From contig JAFGLF010000077.1 of assembly GCA_016928195.1 (NCBI GenBank), positions 1 through 49,635 of the forward strand: a DNA stretch of 49,635 nt, given 5' to 3'. The notes below the pieces were generated by a model that was not told the DNA's origin, did no database searches, and worked only from the letters and a program-made list of their open reading frames with translations. Below, piece after piece: positions 44,205-49,635 of this stretch; within the stretch, counting starts at the first letter, position 1; each line of letters begins with the position of its first letter. Position numbers and translations under genes: made by a program. This stretch comes from Elusimicrobiota bacterium (GTDB taxonomy: Bacteria > Elusimicrobiota > UBA8919).

Positions 44205-46035
44205 AGAGCCCGGTACCACTGCTCTGAATTTTCTTAAGATAGCTCCCGGGGTTAAAGGTGTTGGTATGGGTGAGGCATTTACCGCAATTGCCGATGATGC
44301 CTCCGGTTTTTACTGGAATCCTGCCGGGTTATCTCAGATAGAGTATCAGGCTGTAAATGCAGGATATACAAGCTGGTTCCAGAATATTAATTATCAGACA
44401 TTAACATTCATACATCCATTCCGGTTCGGTAACTTATCCCTGTGTCTGAATAATCTGTCTTTTGGTGATATTGAAGGGTATACAAGTACAGGTGCTCCGA
44501 CTGATGATGTGACTGCATATGACAGGGTTTTAATAGTTTCTTATGCAAAAAAAGTCCAAAAAGAAACATCGGCAGGATTGAATTTCAAGGTCGTTCAGGA
44601 AAAACTTGATGATGAATCCATCCTTGCATATGTTTTTGATTTAGGACTGCTTTACCATTTCAGAGAAAGATTCTCCCTGCCGTTACAGTTAGGTATTGCT
44701 GTTCAGAATATAGGGTCCTGTGTGGAATATATAGCAGAGAAAGATGATCTGCCGTTTAATATTAAAACCGGCGTTGGGTATAAATTTTTAAATGATGATA
44801 TAACATTGGCTGTGGATTATAATGTACCTAAGGACAATACCGGTTATTTCAATGTGGGCATGGAATACCAGTTTTTGGATTTGTTCAGAATCAGGGCAGG
44901 ATATAAGTTTAGGGATATTGAAGGGGTTCGTCTGGGTGCCGGTATTGGAAACGGCAAAGTTGATTTTGATTATGCATTTGTTCCTTATGGTATTCTGGGG
45001 GATACACATCGTTTTGGTCTCAATTTTTATTTTGGCAAAAGCCATAATCTTGACATGGTTCAGTCAAGGATTGAAAAGCATTTAAGAAAAGGAAAGAGAT
45101 ATTTTTCTAAAACTGATTTAATAGATGCACAACGGGAATTTAAAAGTGTTTTAATCTATGATCCTACAAATGCGGAAGCAGAGAGCTATCTTGAAAAAAT
45201 TAAATCAAGGATAAGCGAAATAAATATCGAGAAATATATGGATGCAGGGAAAGAATATCTTAAAGAAGATGACCTTATGAAAGCCAAAGAAGCATTTGAC
45301 AATATTTTGGTATTAATGCCGGAAAATACACGGGCCCGCCAGTGGCAGGATAAAACCGAAGCAAGGATTTTGGAAGAACAAAAGCGCAGATTAGAGGTTT
45401 TGTTTAATCATGGACTGGAGTTTTATAAGAGGGGCGAATATAGTAGTGCTATAGAAGTTTGGCAGAAAGTTTTATTGCTTGATAAAAATCATTCAGCCAG
45501 CAAGGAATATATAGTACGTGCAGAAAAAGATATAAAGACAAGGGAAAAACTAAAAGCTAAAGAGAGATTAAAGGTTCTTTATGAAACCGCAGAAGAGCTT
45601 TATGAAAAGGGAGAATATAAAAAAGCACTGGATATATTTACGGAAATAGCCAGAGAATCAGAAGATTATTTACAGATAAAGCAATATTTAATTAAAACGG
45701 AAGAAAAAGTTGCAAATGTATATTTTAAAGAAGGTCAAAAGCTTTATGAGAACGGTTTTTATAAGGAAGCACTTGATGTGTTTAAAAAATCATTGAAATA
45801 TTCTCCAAAACATAAGGATGCATCGGACTATATACCAAAATGTGAAGATAAGCTTGCTCAGGAAAAGGAACAACTCAGAATAGCAGCCGATGAGTACAAT
45901 AGAAAAGGGTTAATAGAGTATAATCAGGGAAATATAGAAAAAGCGATTAAATTTTTTGAAAAAGCGTTGGAATCTGATCCGGAACATAAAACTGCAGGTA
46001 GAAACCTTGAAAGAGCTAAGAGAGAGCAAAAATGA
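44143..46035 (+). CDS. PorV/UPF0164-family outer-membrane protein fused to TPR repeats
   Basis: A 630-residue protein from ATG 44143 (an upstream ATG in the same frame at 44101 is possible). The signal peptide has a hydrophobic core FTFYILHFTFIFA. A PorV/UPF0164 beta-barrel region spans residues about 22-300 (ALNFLKIAPGVKGVGMGEAF, DDASGFYWNPAGLS, DYAFVPYGILGDTHRFGLNF). Then come five or more tetratricopeptide repeats to the end. PorV proteins shuttle type IX substrates in Bacteroidetes, and a similar role for the preceding protein is plausible. The window end codes for a second family member. Confidence 0.85.
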   Translation: MKKILISYFTFYILHFTFIFAEPGTTALNFLKIAPGVKGVGMGEAFTAIADDASGFYWNPAGLSQIEYQAVNAGYTSWFQNINYQTLTFIHPFRFGNLSLCLNNLSFGDIEGYTSTGAPTDDVTAYDRVLIVSYAKKVQKETSAGLNFKVVQEKLDDESILAYVFDLGLLYHFRERFSLPLQLGIAVQNIGSCVEYIAEKDDLPFNIKTGVGYKFLNDDITLAVDYNVPKDNTGYFNVGMEYQFLDLFRIRAGYKFRDIEGVRLGAGIGNGKVDFDYAFVPYGILGDTHRFGLNFYFGKSHNLDMVQSRIEKHLRKGKRYFSKTDLIDAQREFKSVLIYDPTNAEAESYLEKIKSRISEINIEKYMDAGKEYLKEDDLMKAKEAFDNILVLMPENTRARQWQDKTEARILEEQKRRLEVLFNHGLEFYKRGEYSSAIEVWQKVLLLDKNHSASKEYIVRAEKDIKTREKLKAKERLKVLYETAEELYEKGEYKKALDIFTEIARESEDYLQIKQYLIKTEEKVANVYFKEGQKLYENGFYKEALDVFKKSLKYSPKHKDASDYIPKCEDKLAQEKEQLRIAADEYNRKGLIEYNQGNIEKAIKFFEKALESDPEHKTAGRNLERAKREQK

Positions 46036-46129
46036 ACCCCGCCCTTTCTAAAACCTGTCCTTGCGTGCAGGAATTAGGATAAAAATAATAGAAATAAGGG
46101 TTGGGGTATAGAGGAAAAGGAAGGTCGGG
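46036..46129 (+). repeat. Inverted C-rich/G-rich element before the sensor kinase
   Basis: ACCCCGCCCTTTC just after the stop codon faces GGAAGGTCGGGGT. The right arm holds the ribosome site and the first bases of the GTG start, as in the mreD element. Nine of twelve positions pair, plus inner pairing. Confidence 0.62.
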
Positions 46130-47587
46130 GTGAAGTTAAAAACCAAATTCAGTTTATTAACAGGACTATTAGTAATCCTGATTGTCTCAGGAATAAGTAT
46201 ATTTCTTTTTATTGCCGAGAGACAGCACCTGATAAGGGAAATGGAGCAAAATAAAATAGATATGGTTAAGAGTTTGGCACAGGTTTGTAAGGAGTCTTTA
46301 ATAATAAAAGACGAGATATTGCTTCTGAATTATCTTAAGTTAATTAAAGGAACGAAAGGGCTTGTTTATGCATCTTTAACTGATAATAATAATAAAATAC
46401 TTGCCCATACAGATATAAAGTTATTAGGTTCCGTATTGAGACCTTCTGAATCGGAAAAAGACAATATTTTTGATGTTAGCTCTCAGGTTTTTATTGACGA
46501 GAAGAAAGTTGGATTGGCAAGGATAGGTTTTTCCCGCAAGATATTGGACGATGAAGTAAAAAATACTTTAAACGAGACCCGCAATAGAATTTTCGCGATA
46601 GCTTTTATTGCATTGCTGGTAGGGCTTGCAGGTGCCTTGATTTTTGCAAATATGATGACGGAGCCGATTAATAAATTATCCATTGGTGCAGAGATGATTG
46701 GCCAGGGAAAATTGGACCAAAGAATTATAGTAAAAAGCAGGGATGAATTGGGAGGGCTTGCGGCACAGTTTAACAGGATGGCGTTTAAGTTGAAAGAACT
46801 CGACCAATTGAAAAACGATTTTGTAGCAAGTGTTACTCATGAATTACGGTCACCCCTGACTTCGTTAAGTATGCATATTGATCTTTTTTTTAAAGGTGCC
46901 ACAGGAACACTTACAGAAAAGCAGATGGAGTTTTTAAGAATCATGAAAGAAAACACTTCCCGTCTTGCTAGATTTATTGACGATCTGTTAGATGTTGCAA
47001 AGATTGAAAGAGGGAAGATGCCGATAAATAAAATTTCTTTTGATTTACCGTCTCTGGTGTATGAAGTTGTGACATTATTTAATATTCAGGCCGATAAGAA
47101 GAAAATTGAATTAAAAGCGGAAATTCAAAAAAAGCTTCCCAGGGTTTTTGCAGATCCTGATAGGACAAGACAGGTTTTAACCAATCTTTTAAGCAACGCA
47201 TTAAAGTTTACGCCAGAAGGGGGAAAGATAGAGATAGATGCGAGATGGCGTATGGGAGATGGGAGATATAAGTCAGGAGATATGAAAACTGAGTCGTCAC
47301 TCCAATCTCCAATCTCCAATCTCCAATCTGACTTTATGATAGTATCTGTTTCCGATACAGGTATAGGGATACCCCATGAAGACTTAGGTAAAATATTTGA
47401 TAAGTTCGAGCAGGTGAAAGGTGTCCGGGAAAAAGTTAAGGGACAAAAAGGTACGGGATTAGGACTCGCTATTGTAAAAGGTATTGTTGAAGCACAGGAT
47501 GGAAAAATATGGGCAGAAAGTGAACCCGGGGAAGGCTCAAAGTTCATATTCACGTTACCGATAGATAACAAAGGGATGGAGAAATAG
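46130..47587 (+). CDS. Membrane sensor histidine kinase (HAMP-HisKA-HATPase)
   Basis: A 485-residue kinase. Membrane helices lie at about residues 8-28 and 155-175, enclosing a sensory domain of 125 residues. HAMP follows (175-228). HisKA has phospho-acceptor H237 in SVTHELRSPLTS. HATPase has the N box NLLSNALKFTPEGG, G1 DTGIGIP and G2 GTGLGLAIV. Between N box and G1 about 28 residues (WRMGDGRYKSGDMK...SPISNLQS) are encoded by an inverted tandem repeat. The start is GTG. The next gene carries a receiver and starts 3 bp after the stop. Confidence 0.92.
   Translation: MKLKTKFSLLTGLLVILIVSGISIFLFIAERQHLIREMEQNKIDMVKSLAQVCKESLIIKDEILLLNYLKLIKGTKGLVYASLTDNNNKILAHTDIKLLGSVLRPSESEKDNIFDVSSQVFIDEKKVGLARIGFSRKILDDEVKNTLNETRNRIFAIAFIALLVGLAGALIFANMMTEPINKLSIGAEMIGQGKLDQRIIVKSRDELGGLAAQFNRMAFKLKELDQLKNDFVASVTHELRSPLTSLSMHIDLFFKGATGTLTEKQMEFLRIMKENTSRLARFIDDLLDVAKIERGKMPINKISFDLPSLVYEVVTLFNIQADKKKIELKAEIQKKLPRVFADPDRTRQVLTNLLSNALKFTPEGGKIEIDARWRMGDGRYKSGDMKTESSLQSPISNLQSDFMIVSVSDTGIGIPHEDLGKIFDKFEQVKGVREKVKGQKGTGLGLAIVKGIVEAQDGKIWAESEPGEGSKFIFTLPIDNKGMEK
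47241..47332 (+). repeat. Inverted tandem-arm element inserted in a kinase reading frame
   Basis: The left arm is GAGATGGCGTATGGGAGATG and GGAGATATAAGTCAGGAGAT. The right arm is four CTCCAAT units (47300-47329). The arms are roughly complementary (GGAGATGG against CCAATCTCC). It lies in frame between conserved ATPase motifs and adds about 28 residues. Confidence 0.8.
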
Positions 47588-47590
47588 CTT

Positions 47591-49540
47591 ATGTCTGTTG
47601 AAAAAATATTAATTGTAGATGATGACCCGCATATAAGGAATGCCTGTGCAGAGTCATTGAAAATGGAGGGTTATGCTATAAAAACTGCAGAGAACGGGGA
47701 AGAGGCAATAGAAATAATTAAGAAAGATTTTTTTAATGTTGTTATTACTGATTTAAAGATGCCGGGTATAGACGGAATAGAAGTATTAAAACAGGTGAAA
47801 AGAATATCTCCCGAGACTGAGGTGATTCTCACAACTGCATATGGAACGGTTGAAACCGCGGTCGGTGCTTTAAAAATAGGAGCATATGATTATATAACAA
47901 AACCCATTGATCTGTCCGAGCTGGATTTTATAATTATACGTTGTATAGAGAAACAGGAATTAGCTGCCGAGGTAGGTGAATTTAAGGAATTAGTGAATCT
48001 TTATGAGGTAAGTAAGGCAGTAAATTCCGTTATGAAACTCCCGGATCTCCTTAATTTTATTATAAATCTTGCTTGTGACACTTTATCAGCAGATGGTGGT
48101 TCAATAATGCTGATGGATGAAAAAACGAAGGAATTAGTTGTAATGGCATCTACAGGTGTTAGAGGAAATTTGGTTTTGAAAAAGAGACTGCGGCTTGGCG
48201 AAAGAGTGGCAGGTTATGTAGCACAGGAGAGTCAGCCGGTTCTGATAAACGGTGATGTTAAGGATAATTCGAAGTTTAATAATTTAGAAGGATTTGACGG
48301 AATAAAGTCCGGGATGAGTGTTCCATTGGTAAGAAAGAATAAAACCGTGGGGGTTATAAATCTTAACAGAATGAGTGCGGAGAGTAAATTTACTGAGAGA
48401 GACCTGAAGCTCCTCTCGGTTTTTGCCGTTCAGGCAGGAATTGCTATTGAAAATAATTGTCTATTCTCTGCCCTTGAAGAAGAAAAGGAAAAACTTAATG
48501 CGATATTTTCTGAAATGGGAGATGCTGCGGTGATTACTAATGATGAGTTTAAGATCACTATGTTGAATCAATCGGCGAAAAATCTTTTAAACATTAAAGA
48601 TAAAGAATATCAAAATAAAAACTTTATTGAATTGTTCTCTGAATTCAACCCGGTGGCATCGTTAGAAAAACTAAGGATAGAAAAAAGCGGTGTTTTTAAT
48701 TTTGATTTAGTCAAACCGGAGAAACATCCCTTATATCTTTCCGTTTTGACAACGAAGATTCTGGATGCAAATGGCAATGTGGCTTATTATATTTTTGTTT
48801 TACGAGATGTTACTAACGAAAGAAGGGAAGAGAAGATTAAAAGAAATTTTCTTTCACTAATTTCACATAAGTTACGAACGCCCCTGGTCAGTATTATTGG
48901 TTATTTTTCTATCTTGAAACAGCAGGGGACATTAAAAAAATTGAATGACATAGAGAAAAATGCGTTAAAAACAATTGAAAAATCCGGGCAGGCCCTTAAT
49001 GGTTTGATAGATAAACTGATTTGGTTTACTTCCATAGAAATAGATTCTTTGGAGCTATATAAAGAATCTATGGGTTTAGAAGACCTTATTAAGAATAGTT
49101 TGGGGAGTGTCCCTGCGTCAAGCACTCCTGATGTTCAAATAAGTATTTCTCCTGAGATTAAAAAACTACCTAAGGTCCATGTAGATAGAACAAAGATTGA
49201 ACAGGTTTTACAGAATCTCATAGAGAATGCAATAAAATTTAATAAAAAGAAAGAAAAGATCGTGGATATTCGGGCAAAAGTGATGAATGATTTTATTCAG
49301 GTGGTAATAATAGATAATGGTACTGGTATAGCGTCAAAAGAATTCCCGAGATTATTTCAGAAGTTTTATCAGATAGATGATTATTTTACAGGTCAAGTTG
49401 AAGGTGTAGGGTTAGGCTTGGCATTTGCTAAGAGAGCAATAGAAGCACATAAAGGTAAGATTTGGGTAGAAAGTGAATTAGATAAAGGAAGTAAGTTTTA
49501 TTTTACTCTGCCGGTTCCTTCGCCTAAAATTTCACACTAA
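47591..49540 (+). CDS. Hybrid receiver-GAF-PAS-histidine kinase
   Basis: A 649-residue cytoplasmic protein. A receiver domain (residues 4-120) has acidic pair DDD and phospho-acceptor D54 in VITDLKMPG, with T/K positions TTAYG and KP. GAF follows at about 140-300, PAS at about 305-410, then HisKA with H426 in LISHKLRTPL and HATPase with NLIENAIKFN, DNGTGIA and GVGLGLAFAKRA. No membrane helix is seen. Placed 3 bp after the membrane kinase, it probably receives phosphate from it and relays further. GGAG precedes the ATG. Confidence 0.92.
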   Translation: MSVEKILIVDDDPHIRNACAESLKMEGYAIKTAENGEEAIEIIKKDFFNVVITDLKMPGIDGIEVLKQVKRISPETEVILTTAYGTVETAVGALKIGAYDYITKPIDLSELDFIIIRCIEKQELAAEVGEFKELVNLYEVSKAVNSVMKLPDLLNFIINLACDTLSADGGSIMLMDEKTKELVVMASTGVRGNLVLKKRLRLGERVAGYVAQESQPVLINGDVKDNSKFNNLEGFDGIKSGMSVPLVRKNKTVGVINLNRMSAESKFTERDLKLLSVFAVQAGIAIENNCLFSALEEEKEKLNAIFSEMGDAAVITNDEFKITMLNQSAKNLLNIKDKEYQNKNFIELFSEFNPVASLEKLRIEKSGVFNFDLVKPEKHPLYLSVLTTKILDANGNVAYYIFVLRDVTNERREEKIKRNFLSLISHKLRTPLVSIIGYFSILKQQGTLKKLNDIEKNALKTIEKSGQALNGLIDKLIWFTSIEIDSLELYKESMGLEDLIKNSLGSVPASSTPDVQISISPEIKKLPKVHVDRTKIEQVLQNLIENAIKFNKKKEKIVDIRAKVMNDFIQVVIIDNGTGIASKEFPRLFQKFYQIDDYFTGQVEGVGLGLAFAKRAIEAHKGKIWVESELDKGSKFYFTLPVPSPKISH

Positions 49541-49635
49541 AGCTTAAACGATGTGTATTGCCGAGGTCGCCGTAGGGTACAAATGCATAGTCAGTGGAAA
49601 AATTATATATATTCAATCCTAATCCGCCGCCAAGA
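49524..49635 (-). CDS. PorV/UPF0164-family protein, C-terminal fragment (runs off window)
   Basis: The minus strand from the window end reads LGGGLGLNIYNFSTDYAFVP then YGDLGNTHRLSFSVKF and stop at 49526-49524. It matches the end of the barrel region of the PorV-TPR protein (FDYAFVPYGILGDTHRFGLN) and, like most PorV proteins but unlike that one, ends there without TPRs. It converges with and overlaps the hybrid kinase by 17 bp. Confidence 0.8.
   Translation of the reverse strand, partial: LGGGLGLNIYNFSTDYAFVPYGDLGNTHRLSFSVKF

Overview
The window is an AT-rich bacterial chromosome segment carrying the main ribosomal-protein/transcription superoperon and the cell-shape genes that follow it. The organism looks diderm: it has a secreted protein with a FlgD/T9SS-like C-terminal domain, two PorV/UPF0164-family outer-membrane proteins, and the MreBCD-PBP2-RodA elongasome. 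Zinc-type S14, S4, L24 and L36 proteins, the lack of an L30 gene between rpsE and rplO, and an EF-Tu whose usual RGITI switch motif is replaced by an RDETK...TI form (which I recall from Planctomycetes) suggest an uncultured candidate-phylum lineage (Elusimicrobia, Omnitrophica or a planctomycete-side group are possible). The sequence alone does not let me name it.

Layout: 1-1169 is the 3' third of 23S rRNA followed by 5S rRNA. Then comes rplJ-rplL-rpoB-rpoC behind an L10-type attenuator leader, with no rplK or rplA between 5S and rplJ. A strong promoter just after rpoC starts the str operon (rpsL, rpsG, fusA, tuf), which runs into the S10-spc-alpha genes (rpsJ to rplQ, including secY, adk, map, infA, rpmJ and rpoA). 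mreB, mreC, mreD, mrdA, rodA and a TIGR03960-type radical SAM gene follow on the same strand. A convergent two-gene unit (smpB and a PfkB-family sugar kinase) is next. A divergent promoter then serves tRNA-Leu(CAG) and tmRNA, so smpB and its partner RNA ssrA sit side by side. The right end (40.8-49.6 kb) holds an SGNH hydrolase-like membrane protein, the secreted CARDB/Big_5 protein, a PorV-TPR protein, a membrane sensor kinase, a receiver-GAF-PAS-kinase hybrid, and the C-terminus of a second PorV-like protein on the minus strand. No stretch longer than 300 bases lacks a gene.

The outstanding feature is what lies between genes. Same-strand junctions are either overlapping or nearly touching (up to about 20 bp), or they are 40-120 bp long. 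Nearly every longer gap is filled by one element design: a left end (R)GCAR after the stop codon, a left arm of short tandem repeats, a small loop, a right arm of roughly complementary tandem repeats, and a right end YTGAWGTT 2-3 nt before the next ATG. About 20 copies share these ends, although the arms belong to unrelated sequence types (GAGCAGAA, GGCAGTA, GAGTAAGT and AAAGATT units). The terminal trinucleotides stay pairable by compensatory or wobble change (CAG/CTG, CAA/TTG, TAG/CTA, CGG/CTG). Further types (CGCGAATA units, GGAAATAC units, C-rich/G-rich arms, CTTAACT units) fill most remaining gaps and the tRNA and tmRNA leaders. The same kind of sequence also appears inside genes: in-frame in a histidine kinase ATPase domain, in the radical SAM protein, at the C-terminus of L15, and as the coding sequence of a signal peptide. 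This looks like an expanding, structurally constrained family of intergenic hairpins.
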